From: Pseudomonadota bacterium | Lineage (GTDB): Bacteria > Pseudomonadota > Alphaproteobacteria > SHVZ01 | Length of the DNA stretch: 64,000 bases | Assembly (NCBI GenBank): GCA_016195085.1 | Contig: JACQAG010000003.1 | Location: 1-64,000, forward strand | Direction of reading: 5' to 3' | Part shown: one piece after another, positions 9,541 to 18,931 of the stretch | How positions within the stretch are numbered: the stretch's first letter is position 1 | Layout: each line of letters opens with the position of its first letter | The notes under the pieces: generated by a model | The model's input: the letters and a program-made list of their open reading frames with translations, nothing else | Databases searched by the model: none | Told to the model about the DNA's origin: nothing | Position numbers and translations under genes: made by a program

Positions 9541-10422
9541 GTGTCCGTCGCCAGCATGACCGGATTTGCCCGCGCCGAGGGAACCGCCGCCGATCTCACC
9601 TGGGTCTGGGAATTGAAATCCGTGAACGGCCGCACGCTTGACGTGCGCTGCCGGCTGCCCCCCGGGCTGGACCGGCTGGAGCCGGTCGTGAGAGCGGGAA
9701 TCGGCAAACCGCTGAAGCGGGGCAATGTCTCGGTCAACCTCGCCATCCAGCGCGCCAGCGGCCAGGCGCCGCTCGCCATCAACCGGGCGGCACTCGACCG
9801 GGTGCTGGCCTTGCAGAGCGAGCTTTCCGGCCTCGTCGACTCCGCGCCTCCGCGGCTGGAAGCCCTCCTCGCGGTTCCTGGCGTGGTCGAGCGCGGCTCG
9901 GGAGACGGATTGGCCGATCCGGGACTGGATCGGGAGCTGGTCGAGGGGTTCTCGCGCGCGCTCGCCCAGCTCGTCGGCGCCAGGCTGGAGGAGGGTGCGC
10001 GCCTCGTCGTCGTGCTGAATGGCCAGCTGGCGGAGATCGAGCGGCTGATGACGGCGGCCGGCGCCTTGGTCCAGCAGAAGCCGGAGGCGATGCGCGAGCG
10101 CCTTGCGAGCCAGCTGGCGCAGCTCTTGGAGGCGAAGCCGCCGGTCTCCGAAGAACGGCTGGCGCAGGAATTGGCGCTGCTCGCGGTCAAGGGCGATGTG
10201 CGCGAGGAGCTGGATCGCCTGGGCTCGCACCTGGCCCAGGCGCGTGAGCTCCTGGCCGCTGGCGGGGCGGTCGGCCGGCGCCTCGATTTCCTCTGCCAAG
10301 AGTTCAACCGCGAGGCCAATACGCTCTGCTCGAAATCGACCGAAGTCGGGTTGACGCGCTTGGGGCTCGACCTCAAGACCGTGATCGACCAGCTGCGCGA
10401 GCAAGTGCAAAACCTCGAGTGA
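9541..10422 (+). CDS. yicC: YicC-family endoribonuclease
   Basis: YicC/YloC family protein, 293 residues. It has the characteristic N-terminal SMTGFARAEG, a middle SVNGRTLDVRCRLP segment and the C-terminal signature RRLDFLCQEFNREANTLCSKS. YicC has RNA-cleaving activity in E. coli and is usually linked with guanylate kinase, as here. The GTG at 9541 places four residues before SMTGFA, the normal spacing; the long upstream open frame is not supported. Its TGA overlaps or adjoins the gmk start, so the two are translationally coupled. Confidence 0.92.
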   Translation: MSVASMTGFARAEGTAADLTWVWELKSVNGRTLDVRCRLPPGLDRLEPVVRAGIGKPLKRGNVSVNLAIQRASGQAPLAINRAALDRVLALQSELSGLVDSAPPRLEALLAVPGVVERGSGDGLADPGLDRELVEGFSRALAQLVGARLEEGARLVVVLNGQLAEIERLMTAAGALVQQKPEAMRERLASQLAQLLEAKPPVSEERLAQELALLAVKGDVREELDRLGSHLAQARELLAAGGAVGRRLDFLCQEFNREANTLCSKSTEVGLTRLGLDLKTVIDQLREQVQNLE

Positions 10423-10427
10423 CGCGG

Positions 10428-11066
10428 ATGCCCGGCTTCGCCATCTCACGACGCGGCTTGATGCTGGTCTTGTCCTCGCCCTCGGGGGCGGGAAAGACCT
10501 CGATTGCGCGTCGGCTGCTGGCATCAGACCCGGCCATCCAACTCTCGGTCTCGGTGACCACGCGCCCGAAGCGCCCTGGCGAGGTTGCCGGCAAGGACTA
10601 CCATTTCATCGAGCGAACCGAATTCGACCTGATGGTGAATCGACGCCAGCTCTTGGAGCACGCCAAGGTGTTCGACCATTACTACGGCACGCCGCGGGCT
10701 CCGGTGGAGGCGGCCCTGGCCTCGGGGCGCGACATGCTGTTCGACATCGACTGGCAGGGCACGCAACAGCTGGCGCAGAACGCCCGCGACGACTTGGTGA
10801 GTGTCTTCATCCTGCCGCCGTCGACGGCAGAGCTCGAGCGCCGCCTGCTCGCCCGCGCGCAGGACAGCCCGAGCGTCGTCGCCCGTCGCATGGCCAAGGC
10901 CTCCGATGAAATGAGCCACTGGGCCGAGTACGACTACATCATCCTCAACACCGAGCTCGAACGCAGCGTCGCCAGCGTCCTGACGATCCTTTCCGCCGAA
11001 CGCCTGCGCCGGCAGCGACAGATCGGCCTGACCGATTTCGTGAAGGGGCTGCGCGAGGGGCGTTAG
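10428..11066 (+). CDS. gmk: Guanylate kinase
   Basis: Phosphorylates GMP to GDP in the cytoplasm. The 212-residue protein has the P-loop [10 protein letters not shown], the GMP-binding [11 protein letters not shown] and KDYHFI segments, and the lid region [17 protein letters not shown] at 10419 overlapping the yicC stop is an alternative start three codons earlier; the ATG at 10428 is preferred because it is canonical and leaves a GAG at suitable spacing. The stop converges with rsmA, overlapping by 4 bases. Confidence 0.95.
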   Translation: MPGFAISRRGLMLVLSSPSGAGKTSIARRLLASDPAIQLSVSVTTRPKRPGEVAGKDYHFIERTEFDLMVNRRQLLEHAKVFDHYYGTPRAPVEAALASGRDMLFDIDWQGTQQLAQNARDDLVSVFILPPSTAELERRLLARAQDSPSVVARRMAKASDEMSHWAEYDYIILNTELERSVASVLTILSAERLRRQRQIGLTDFVKGLREGR

Positions 11067-11935
11067 GGTGCGGCCGCCGCCTTCCGCCGCGCCTCCAGAC
11101 CCCGCGCCAGCCGGCAGAACTGCTCGACCGACAGCATTTCCGCCCTGAGCGTCGGCTCGATGCCGGCGGATGCCAGCAACGCCTCCGCATCGCCGAGGGC
11201 GCGCAGGCTCTGCCGCAGCATCTTGCGGCGCTGACCAAAGGCGGCGGCCGTCACCGTCTCCAGCAGCTCTTGATCGGCTGCCGCGGCCGGCTTCGAAGGC
11301 GGGCGGAGCTGGACCAAGGTGGATGTGACCTTGGGCGGAGGGGTGAAGGCGCGCGCCGGGATATCGAAGAGCTGACGCACCTCGGCCCGCCATTGCGCCA
11401 GAATGGATAGCCGCCCATAGGCGCCGGTGCCCGCTCGGGCGGCGAGCCGCTGCGCCACCTCCTTCTGGAACAAGAGGGTCAGGCTCTCGAAGGCATCGAT
11501 GTGGCCAAGCCAGCCGATCAGCAACGGCGTTGCCACGTTGTAGGGAAGGTTTGCAACGACGCGCCGCGGAGCCGGGCCAAGGGCGGCAGCGTCCACGGCG
11601 AGCGCGTCGCCCTCGATCAGGCTGAGCCGGCCATGCGCGGCCTCGACCAAGGGCGCCAGCGCCGCGATGGCGCGCCGGTCGCGCTCGATGGCAACGACCC
11701 GTGCGGCGCCGGCAGCGAGCAGAGCGCGGGTCAGCCCCCCGGGGCCGGGCCCCACCTCGATGGTGGTGCCGGAGCCGAGATCGCCCGCAGCCCGCGCGAT
11801 CCGGCCGGTCAAGTTGAGGTCGAGGAGAAAATTCTGTCCGAGCGCTCGTCTGGCGCTCAACCCATGCTCGCGAATGACTTCGCGCAGCGGCGGCAGCTTG
11901 GCGAGCGCCTCGCGCTCAGCCTCGGATGGCGACAC
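11063..11935 (-). CDS. rsmA: 16S rRNA (adenine1518/1519-N6) dimethyltransferase
   Basis: KsgA/RsmA dimethylates two adenines near the 3' end of 16S rRNA during ribosome assembly. It has the opening LGQNFLLD, the SAM motif [10 protein letters not shown], the NLPY catalytic motif ([13 protein letters not shown]) and a C-terminal helical domain. The GTG at 11935 was chosen: it gives 290 residues, overlaps the end of pdxA by 20 bases and precedes the conserved [13 protein letters not shown]. It is the last gene of the lptF-lptG-lptD-surA-pdxA-rsmA run. Confidence 0.93.
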   Translation of the reverse strand: MSPSEAEREALAKLPPLREVIREHGLSARRALGQNFLLDLNLTGRIARAAGDLGSGTTIEVGPGPGGLTRALLAAGAARVVAIERDRRAIAALAPLVEAAHGRLSLIEGDALAVDAAALGPAPRRVVANLPYNVATPLLIGWLGHIDAFESLTLLFQKEVAQRLAARAGTGAYGRLSILAQWRAEVRQLFDIPARAFTPPPKVTSTLVQLRPPSKPAAAADQELLETVTAAAFGQRRKMLRQSLRALGDAEALLASAGIEPTLRAEMLSVEQFCRLARGLEARRKAAAAP

Positions 11936-12965
11936 GCGGCCTGTGCTCGACCGAAGCCTGCCCACGACGGCGGTTTTCCGCCATCGAGGCGGCCAAGCGG
12001 ATTGCCGCAAGCAGGCTCTCGGCATTGGCAGTGCCGGTGCCGGCAATGTCAAAGGCGGTGCCGTGATCGGGGGAGGTGCGCACGAAGGGCAATCCCAGCG
12101 TGACGTTGACGCCGCCAAAGAAATCCAACGTCTTCAACGGGATGAGCGCTTGGTCGTGATACATGCACAAGGCCGCGTCATAGTGCCGGCGGGCCTCGGC
12201 ATGGAACATGGCGTCGGGCGGCAACGGCCCCATGGCGTCGATGCCGTGACGCTGCAGCTCGGCCACCGCCGGGGCGACGATGTCGATGTCCTCGCGGCCC
12301 AGCGCGCCGCCTTCGCCGGCGTGGGGATTGAGGCCGGCGACACCCAGCCTGGGCGCCTCGATCCCAAAGCTCAGCCGGAGACCCTCGGCGGCAATCCGGC
12401 CGATCTCGACGATCTTCCGGGTCGTCAGCGATTGGATCGCTTGGCGGAGCGACACATGGATGCTGACCGGCACCACCCGAAGCTCGGGAGAAGCCAGCAT
12501 CATCACCGGGGTCGGCGGGGTTCCCCCGGGCGCCGCGAGCTCGGCCAGGTATTCGGTGTGCCCGGGATGGCGAAAGCCCGACTGGTACAGCACCTGCTTG
12601 TTGATCGGGTTGGTTACCATCGCCGCCGCAACCCCGGCGGTGACAAGGTCCACGGCGCGGGCGATCGAGGCCAGCACCGCGGCGGCATTCTGAGGGTCAG
12701 GCCGGCCGGGGACGGAGGGACGCGCCAGCGCCAGCGGCAGGACCGGCAGGGCTCGAGCGAAAACCGCATGGGCGCGCTCGGGCGCCTCGATCGCCTCCAC
12801 CGAAGCGGCCATTCCGGTTCGACGCGCCAGATCTGCCAACCGCGCGGGGTCGTCCAAGACGAAAAACACCGGCAGGTCCGGCGTTCGTCGCAGCCATGCC
12901 TTGAGCGTGATCTCGCCGCCGATCCCGGCGGGCTCGCCCATGGTGACGGCGAGCGGCAGCGCCAT
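11916..12965 (-). CDS. pdxA: 4-hydroxythreonine-4-phosphate dehydrogenase
   Basis: NAD-dependent enzyme of the DXP-dependent pyridoxal 5'-phosphate pathway. The product is 349 residues starting [19 protein letters not shown], a hallmark of PdxA. Metal-binding His motifs are visible, notably [11 protein letters not shown] and [10 protein letters not shown]. An upstream open extension is rejected because ATG 12965 gives the standard N-terminus and begins one base after the surA stop region. The surA-pdxA-rsmA order is conserved across proteobacteria. Confidence 0.95.
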   Translation of the reverse strand: MALPLAVTMGEPAGIGGEITLKAWLRRTPDLPVFFVLDDPARLADLARRTGMAASVEAIEAPERAHAVFARALPVLPLALARPSVPGRPDPQNAAAVLASIARAVDLVTAGVAAAMVTNPINKQVLYQSGFRHPGHTEYLAELAAPGGTPPTPVMMLASPELRVVPVSIHVSLRQAIQSLTTRKIVEIGRIAAEGLRLSFGIEAPRLGVAGLNPHAGEGGALGREDIDIVAPAVAELQRHGIDAMGPLPPDAMFHAEARRHYDAALCMYHDQALIPLKTLDFFGGVNVTLGLPFVRTSPDHGTAFDIAGTGTANAESLLAAIRLAASMAENRRRGQASVEHRPRVAIRG

Positions 12966-12966
12966 A

Positions 12967-14286
12967 TCAGCCGCGCACATCCAGAAATGCGCCGCGGCGC
13001 AGATCGCGCATATAGCGCCGCACGATGACGCTGAGCTTGCCCCTAAACAGCTGCTCGTGGACGTCGTCGCGACTCGGCGCATTGGAGGATGCCGCGCTGC
13101 GTTCGCACACCATGAGCACGGCCACACCCGTCGGCATGCGCACGGCGGGGCTGACCTTGCCGGGCTTCAGATCCGCGACAACGGCCCGCAGTCCGGGGTT
13201 GAGCTCGCCGATCTTGAACCGACCGAGCGCGCTCGGCGCCGGGGATTTTGCGGCTTCCGCCAACCGATCCATGTCCTCGCAGCTCTTCGCTTGTTGGGCG
13301 ATGGCCTCAACCTCTTTGCTCTTCGCCTCGACCGCCTCCGGGCCGCTGCTGGCCTCGACCGGCAGCAGCACCTGCGTGAGGCGCACGACGGCGTCATCGG
13401 GTTGTGCTGCGAGGATCGTCCGCTGGTCGCGCAGTTGAACAATTTGGAAGCCGTTGAGGGTGCGGATCGGATTGGACACCTCTCCCGGTTTCATGTCGTG
13501 CAGCGCCTGCATGATCACCGGCTCGATCTGGTCCTCCAGGATCCAGCCGACCTCGCCGCCGATCGCGGCGCTTGCGGCGGCGGACATCTGCCTTGCCACG
13601 GCGGAGAAGTTCCCGCCGCCGCGAATCTGCTCGGCCAGCTGCTGCGCGCTCTGCCGGACCTCGTCTTCGCGCCGAGGTTCGTCCACGGGCAGCAGGATCT
13701 CCGCGATGTTGTATTCGGGAAGGTTCTGCGAGCGCTCGATATTGGCTATGACCTCGTCGACCTCGTCCTCGCCGACCTGGACCGAAGGGGTGAGCTGCTG
13801 CCGCACCACCTTCGTCCAAGCGACGGACGCGCGCAGCTGGGTCATCACCGCATTCTTGTCGAGGCCTCTGTCCGCCAGCATGGATTCGAACGAATCCGCG
13901 GCCATGTTGTTGGATCCCTCGATCCGGTGCACCGCGTCGGTCAAATCCTGCTCAGTGACGGCGATATTGAGACGTTTTGCCTCCTGCAGTTGCAGACGCT
14001 CGTCGATCAGGTTGCGCAGCACCTGCAAGGAAATGCGCTGACGCTCCTGGCGGGTGTCGGGTATGCCGCTGGTCACCATCACCAGCCGCAGTCGGCTATC
14101 CAGGTCGCGCGCGGAGATGGCTTCGTCGTTGACGACGGCGGCGATCCGGAGCTCATCCTGCGCGCCGGCGTCGCGCGGCGGGATCCCGGCCAGCAGCAGG
14201 GCGCCCAGAACCATCGCCTGGCCATATCGGCCGGTACAAATGCCAAGTCTTCGGGCGCTCATGAGCGCGGCTCCCTCTTCGGACAA
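12967..14286 (-). CDS. surA: SurA-like periplasmic peptidyl-prolyl isomerase/chaperone
   Basis: Periplasmic chaperone for outer-membrane beta-barrels, here directly downstream of the barrel protein LptD. The 439-residue product has a signal peptide ending near DAGAQDE, a SurA N-terminal helical domain (about residues 45-190: VVNDEAISARDLDSRL, NLIDERLQLQEAKRL), a parvulin-like domain (about 190-300: EILLPVD, GGEVGWI, NPIRTLNGFQIVQL) and a more diverged C-terminal section. ATG 14262 (MSARRLG) would give a tidier signal peptide and is an alternative start. Confidence 0.9.
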   Translation of the reverse strand: MSEEGAALMSARRLGICTGRYGQAMVLGALLLAGIPPRDAGAQDELRIAAVVNDEAISARDLDSRLRLVMVTSGIPDTRQERQRISLQVLRNLIDERLQLQEAKRLNIAVTEQDLTDAVHRIEGSNNMAADSFESMLADRGLDKNAVMTQLRASVAWTKVVRQQLTPSVQVGEDEVDEVIANIERSQNLPEYNIAEILLPVDEPRREDEVRQSAQQLAEQIRGGGNFSAVARQMSAAASAAIGGEVGWILEDQIEPVIMQALHDMKPGEVSNPIRTLNGFQIVQLRDQRTILAAQPDDAVVRLTQVLLPVEASSGPEAVEAKSKEVEAIAQQAKSCEDMDRLAEAAKSPAPSALGRFKIGELNPGLRAVVADLKPGKVSPAVRMPTGVAVLMVCERSAASSNAPSRDDVHEQLFRGKLSVIVRRYMRDLRRGAFLDVRG

Positions 14287-14358
14287 GCGGTCCCTCCTAC
14301 GAGACTGGTAGCTCTCGGCGGCAATCGAGACAACACTTTCGTTTTGGCCCCGTCGGGT

Positions 14359-16590
14359 TCAGTTCCCGATTGCCGGACCGCGCGCGTCGACTTCGCCCAG
14401 ATACTTGAAATACATCCGGAAGAACAGCGTGTTGTCGGGCTTGAGCGTGCCGTTGGTGGTGAACCGGCGGCTGTAGTCGACGGCGAAGACGAAGCACTCG
14501 TCCGAATAGGCGATCCTGAGGGCCAAAGCGCGGGTCTGGCCTTCGGCCGCCGTCAGGTCGCGCACGATCGAGCCCGAGGTGGACCAGTACTGGCCGAGGC
14601 GCAGGCTGGCGCTTGTGGAAATCTCGCGGACCTGGTTGAGGGTCGGTAGGTCCGCGTTGCGAGCCGCCTGGACATAGGTAACCGCCAGCCTGAAGGAGCT
14701 GGGGCCGCCGACGACGGCAACTTCGTTGCGGCGGAACGCGAGATTCTTGCGGTCCAGGCGGAAGCGATAGGCGAGGTCGAGATAGCTGCTGGGCGAGACG
14801 ATGAGCCGGCCGACATAGTCGGAAAGGTTGCCATAGGCGCCGGTGCCGAGGGTGAATGCGGGATCGCGCTGCAGGCTGTAGCTTTGACCGAGGAAGAACG
14901 AGCTCCGCGCGCCGCCGTCGCCGTAAAGCCCGAAGTCGGCTCCGTAATCAATGCGTTGACCGGTTGCCAGGCGGTCGGTCCCGGCAAAACGGTTCGGCCG
15001 GAAGAGGTTGGTGTCGTCGAGCTCGAAGGCGAGGCTGTCCTCGTTTGGTATCTTTGCTGGGTTGCCGCCGACCGGTGCGGCCACGAACTGCGCGATCGGC
15101 TCGATGACCTCGCGCAGCCCGCCGCCGCTGCGCACCCAGGGATAACGCCAATTGAACGCCAGCTGCGGCATCGCCCGGCCGGTCGCGCCATTGAGGCTCG
15201 GGCGTGCCGAGCCGGATGGGTTGGGCACGTCATTGACGTAATAGGCATCCGTATAGAGGAACGCGGAGAGGCTATAGATCTCTCCCGACGGTGCCGTATA
15301 GGGCAGCGACCAGCCGCTGGTGAGCCCCAATCGGCGGCTGTCGGCGCCGACGTCGCGGCTGAGCGACAATGCGTTGGCGTTCACGGTGAACCGTCCGCCA
15401 TAGGGATCGGGCTGCCCCTGGAAGGAATACAAGGCGTAGGGAGCCACGAGCGGGGTCTGGCTGCGATTTTGGTTGGCGCGCAGATCCTCGAAGGCAAAGG
15501 CGTTCACCGCCGCATAGTTGCGGTCCTGGAAGCCTTCGGCGAAGGCGCGGCTGGTGAGCACCTCGGGATTGCCCAGGCGGTAGCGGGCGAGATACAGCCG
15601 GTCGGTGGAGCGCTGCACCTGCATTCCGGCGCGCCAGATGTCGTTGATGTCCATGCGCGCCAAGGCGTCGACATTTCCTTGGAAATTCTTCGAGCCGATC
15701 TTGACGCCGTTCTCGCGCTCATCGACCCACGCGCCGCTGCCTTTTAGATCGATGTCGGCATTGCCGAAGCGCTGGCGGTATTGGCCGATCAGCATCGATC
15801 CGTCCGCGGTGTAGATGACGGGCTCCAGCATGACGTCGCGATTGAGATCGAGCCCCCAGTAGTAAGGGACCCCGATAATCTCGCCGACATCGCTGCCGCG
15901 GGCGATCCGCGGCGCCAGGATGCCGGAGCGCTGCCGGACGGTCGGATCGGGGTGGCGGAAATAAGGCAGGTAGGCGACGGGTATGCCGAACATCTCCAGA
16001 GTGGCGTCGTCATACTCGATGTCGCGCGCCTCCTCGTCGTGGACGATCCTGACCGCCTTGATCTGCCACAGGGGCGGCGCGCTCGGATTGTCCGGGCAGA
16101 GTGCGCAAGGGGAAAAGACGCCGCGGCTCATCTCCTTGCGGTTGCCATCGACCCGCCTTGCCATGTTTCCGGCGAGGCGGCTGTTGTCGTTGAGGAGCGC
16201 GCGTATGTTCTGGATGATGCCGTCGCGCATATTGTCGGTGAGCTCGAGATAGTCGGCGAACAGCACTTCGCCGGTCGGCTCGAGCAGGCTCACATGGCCG
16301 GAAGCGGTCACCGTGTCGGTCTTCTCGTTGTAGCTCACGGTATCGGCCAGCAGAACGCGATCGCCCTGGGAAATCTCGACGCTTCCGGTCGCCGCGACGG
16401 CGCCCAGCTCCTGATAGTGCGTCACCTGGTCGGCGCTGAGCAGGACCGGCAGGTTGAGATTCTGCGGCGCCAGCCGCAACTGCGGCGTCGGGATGTTCAG
16501 CCGCTGCGCTTCAGCGGATACGGTCGTCAGGACCCAAGCAAGGCACGCGGTCGCCAGCAACCTCCCGATCCACCCCCCCATCGGGCTCAT
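14359..16590 (-). CDS. lptD: LPS-assembly outer-membrane protein LptD
   Basis: Outer-membrane beta-barrel that inserts lipopolysaccharide in the outer leaflet with LptE. The 743-residue protein has a signal peptide ending at AEAQ, an N-terminal periplasmic OstA/LptA-like domain (about residues 50-180: LLSADQVTHYQE, VSYNEKTDTVTASGHV), then the barrel (RQRSGILAPRIARGSDVGEIIGVPYYW onward). It has a Cys pair (SPCALCPDN) as in relatives. The ATG overlaps the lptG stop as ATGA, so the two are translationally coupled. Confidence 0.94.
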   Translation of the reverse strand: MSPMGGWIGRLLATACLAWVLTTVSAEAQRLNIPTPQLRLAPQNLNLPVLLSADQVTHYQELGAVAATGSVEISQGDRVLLADTVSYNEKTDTVTASGHVSLLEPTGEVLFADYLELTDNMRDGIIQNIRALLNDNSRLAGNMARRVDGNRKEMSRGVFSPCALCPDNPSAPPLWQIKAVRIVHDEEARDIEYDDATLEMFGIPVAYLPYFRHPDPTVRQRSGILAPRIARGSDVGEIIGVPYYWGLDLNRDVMLEPVIYTADGSMLIGQYRQRFGNADIDLKGSGAWVDERENGVKIGSKNFQGNVDALARMDINDIWRAGMQVQRSTDRLYLARYRLGNPEVLTSRAFAEGFQDRNYAAVNAFAFEDLRANQNRSQTPLVAPYALYSFQGQPDPYGGRFTVNANALSLSRDVGADSRRLGLTSGWSLPYTAPSGEIYSLSAFLYTDAYYVNDVPNPSGSARPSLNGATGRAMPQLAFNWRYPWVRSGGGLREVIEPIAQFVAAPVGGNPAKIPNEDSLAFELDDTNLFRPNRFAGTDRLATGQRIDYGADFGLYGDGGARSSFFLGQSYSLQRDPAFTLGTGAYGNLSDYVGRLIVSPSSYLDLAYRFRLDRKNLAFRRNEVAVVGGPSSFRLAVTYVQAARNADLPTLNQVREISTSASLRLGQYWSTSGSIVRDLTAAEGQTRALALRIAYSDECFVFAVDYSRRFTTNGTLKPDNTLFFRMYFKYLGEVDARGPAIGN

Positions 16591-17681
16591 CCGTCTTCGA
16601 CGTGCAGCAAGACGGCGAGGCCGAACAGCATCGCCACGGTCGCCGGCGTCCAGGCCGCCAGCTCCACCGGCAGGCGCGCCGACAGGCCGAGGGCAAATAC
16701 CAGATCGGACAGGAAGTAGATGAGAAAGCCGGTGAAGATACCGGTGGCGGCGACCGCCAGGGTCCCGCCTCGGCGGATCATGCGCAGCGAGAACACCGCG
16801 GCGATCAGCACCATGGCCGCGAGCAGGGCTGGGCTCGCCAGCAGCGAGTGCAGGTATAGCCGGTGCCGCGTCCCCGAGAAGCCCGCCCGCTCGAGCACGT
16901 CGATGAACGCCGGCAGGTCCCAGAACGACATGGTCTCGGGCGCAGCGAAGCTGTCCTGGATGTTCTCGACGGTGAGATCGGTCACCAGATTATAGTGGTC
17001 GTGATGCACCGGGGGATGGTCGCCCAGCACGATATCGGCGTCGTCGATCAGCCAGTACCCGCCATCGAGACGCGCCTGCTTGGCATCGATACGCCCGATA
17101 TAACGGTCCTGGCCCTCGAACAGATAAACCGTGATATCGAACAGCTGCATATTCTGCTGGGCCACCCCCTGGGCGTGGACGATCGAGTGGTCCGGGCCAT
17201 TTGCCTGCCGGAGCCACAGGCCGGTCTCGGAGACGGCGAGCAGGCTGGTGCGGCCGCGGAAGATCTGGCTCTCCAGCGCCTCGTAACGCTGGGTCATGAC
17301 GGAGGCGACCGGATTGAAGATCGTCATCCGGAACACGCCGATGAGAAGCGCCACCACCAGCGCCGGAAACAGGAACTGCCAGACCGATACGCCGGCGGCC
17401 CGGGCGACCACCAGCTCCTGGGTTCGGGTCAAGCGCCAATAGGTCAGCATCGCGCCGAACAGCACCGCAAATGGCAGCATGGTTTGCGCGGTGTTCGGCA
17501 GCTTCAACAGCGCCATCTCGATGTTGACCGCGAAGCTCGCCTGCTCGCGCGTGGCGGTACGGCGCAGCAGCTCGATCAGGTCGAAGACGAAGATCAGGGC
17601 CAAAAGCGAGGTGAACACCGTGGCGAAGGAGCTGAAGAACCGCTTGCCGATATAGGTGGTGAGGGTCTTGGAAAGACGCAT
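16587..17681 (-). CDS. lptG: LPS export ABC transporter permease LptG
   Basis: Inner-membrane permease of the LptB2FG complex that extracts LPS and passes it to the periplasmic bridge. The 364-residue protein has the YjgP/YjgQ layout: TM helices at the N-terminus (FFSSFATVFTSLLALIFVFDLIELL), a periplasmic beta-jellyroll in the middle (ETGLWLRQANGPDHSIVHAQ) and three TM helices near the C-terminus. It is 7 bases downstream of lptF and overlaps lptD by 4 bases. Confidence 0.95.
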   Translation of the reverse strand: MRLSKTLTTYIGKRFFSSFATVFTSLLALIFVFDLIELLRRTATREQASFAVNIEMALLKLPNTAQTMLPFAVLFGAMLTYWRLTRTQELVVARAAGVSVWQFLFPALVVALLIGVFRMTIFNPVASVMTQRYEALESQIFRGRTSLLAVSETGLWLRQANGPDHSIVHAQGVAQQNMQLFDITVYLFEGQDRYIGRIDAKQARLDGGYWLIDDADIVLGDHPPVHHDHYNLVTDLTVENIQDSFAAPETMSFWDLPAFIDVLERAGFSGTRHRLYLHSLLASPALLAAMVLIAAVFSLRMIRRGGTLAVAATGIFTGFLIYFLSDLVFALGLSARLPVELAAWTPATVAMLFGLAVLLHVEDG

Positions 17682-17688
17682 TGGCGCG

Positions 17689-18810
17689 CTATTCCGCCGG
17701 AACCGGCTCCGCCACCGTCCGGCGGCGGCGGCGCGGCGCCAGGATGAGGTAGACGCTGGCGATGCTGGGCAGGATCACGCTCGCATACATGAGCGGCACC
17801 ATGCCGAGCTCGCGCGTGGCGAGATGGGTGGCGCCGAGATTGAGCGCCTGGCTGGCGATCACGGCCAGAACCGCGCCCAGGATGCGGTCTAGCTGACCGC
17901 GTCGATTGAACTCGCCGGTCAAGAGCGCGGCGAGCGCGATGAGCGCGTAGGAGAGGCAGAAGAGGGGCGTGACGATCCGCTGATGCGCCTCGGCGATGAA
18001 CTTGTTGTACATCGTGGGATCGGTCTGCGGCGAGACATCGGGGCTGAGCAGCTCGCCGAGGAAGCGCTCCCTGGGCTCGCGCCAGCGCAGAGCGGCGGAA
18101 TTCGGCTGCAATCTGCCGAGGTCGACGATGTAGCGGTCGAAGTAGAGCACGCGGGCAGAGCTGCCCTCGCGCTGCTCCTGCCGGTTGCCGTTGATCAGGA
18201 GTACGCGCGGGCCTTCGGCGGTCCGCACCAGCGCGCCCCGCTCGGCGACCATCGTCACCGGCGCCCGCTGGTCGCGTCCGTCATAAACCAGCAGGCCCAC
18301 GAGCTCGCCCGACTCCGAGCGCTGGCGCACATAGACCGTGAGGTTCTCCGATATCGTGCTGAAGACGCCCTCGCGCAGGATGGCGTTCGTGTATTCGTTG
18401 CGGATCTGATAGGTCAGCTCCTTGAAGCCGCCATGGGACAAAGGCGCGACGTAGAGGCTGAGCACGTAGCCGATGAGGGTCGCGCCCAGCGCCACGATCA
18501 AGGCGGGCAGCGCCAGCGTGCCGGGCGACACGCCCGAGGCGCGCATGACCACGAGCTCGCTATCCATGGTCATCTTGTTGTAGGTGAACGCGACGGCGGA
18601 AAACGTCGCCACCGGCAGAACCAAGGAGAAAAAATCCGGAAGCAGCAGCACCGCCATGTAGAGAAAGGTCGAGAGCGGAACGCCGCGGTTGACGATGTAG
18701 TCGATGAACCGCAACGCCTGAGTGAGCCAGATGGCGCAGGTCACCGAAGTCAGCACGAACAGGAGCGCCGTCAGCATCTGATACAGCGGATAGCGAATCA
18801 TCCAGCGCAC
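17689..18810 (-). CDS. lptF: LPS export ABC transporter permease LptF
   Basis: Second permease of LptB2FG. The conserved motif RYPLYQ...CAIWLTQALRF marks the first TM segment, the middle holds the periplasmic jellyroll (SENLTVYVRQRS), and the C-terminus holds the last TM helices. A TTG at 18849 would add 13 residues; I prefer the GTG at 18810 because GGAG lies 6 bases upstream and family members begin only a few residues before the RY. The start position is uncertain, the identity is not. It is the first gene of the six-gene LPS/outer-membrane operon. Confidence 0.9.
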   Translation of the reverse strand: MRWMIRYPLYQMLTALLFVLTSVTCAIWLTQALRFIDYIVNRGVPLSTFLYMAVLLLPDFFSLVLPVATFSAVAFTYNKMTMDSELVVMRASGVSPGTLALPALIVALGATLIGYVLSLYVAPLSHGGFKELTYQIRNEYTNAILREGVFSTISENLTVYVRQRSESGELVGLLVYDGRDQRAPVTMVAERGALVRTAEGPRVLLINGNRQEQREGSSARVLYFDRYIVDLGRLQPNSAALRWREPRERFLGELLSPDVSPQTDPTMYNKFIAEAHQRIVTPLFCLSYALIALAALLTGEFNRRGQLDRILGAVLAVIASQALNLGATHLATRELGMVPLMYASVILPSIASVYLILAPRRRRRTVAEPVPAE

Positions 18811-18931
18811 GGCGTGCTCCACAATATCAAGGCGGGGGCGCGACCCCAACCCGGGCGCTAAGCTACACTAGCCCTCGCCGGTCCGCCTCAACAATGGCCG
18901 TTGCGGCCGATCCGGCCGGAATGCGGCCGGC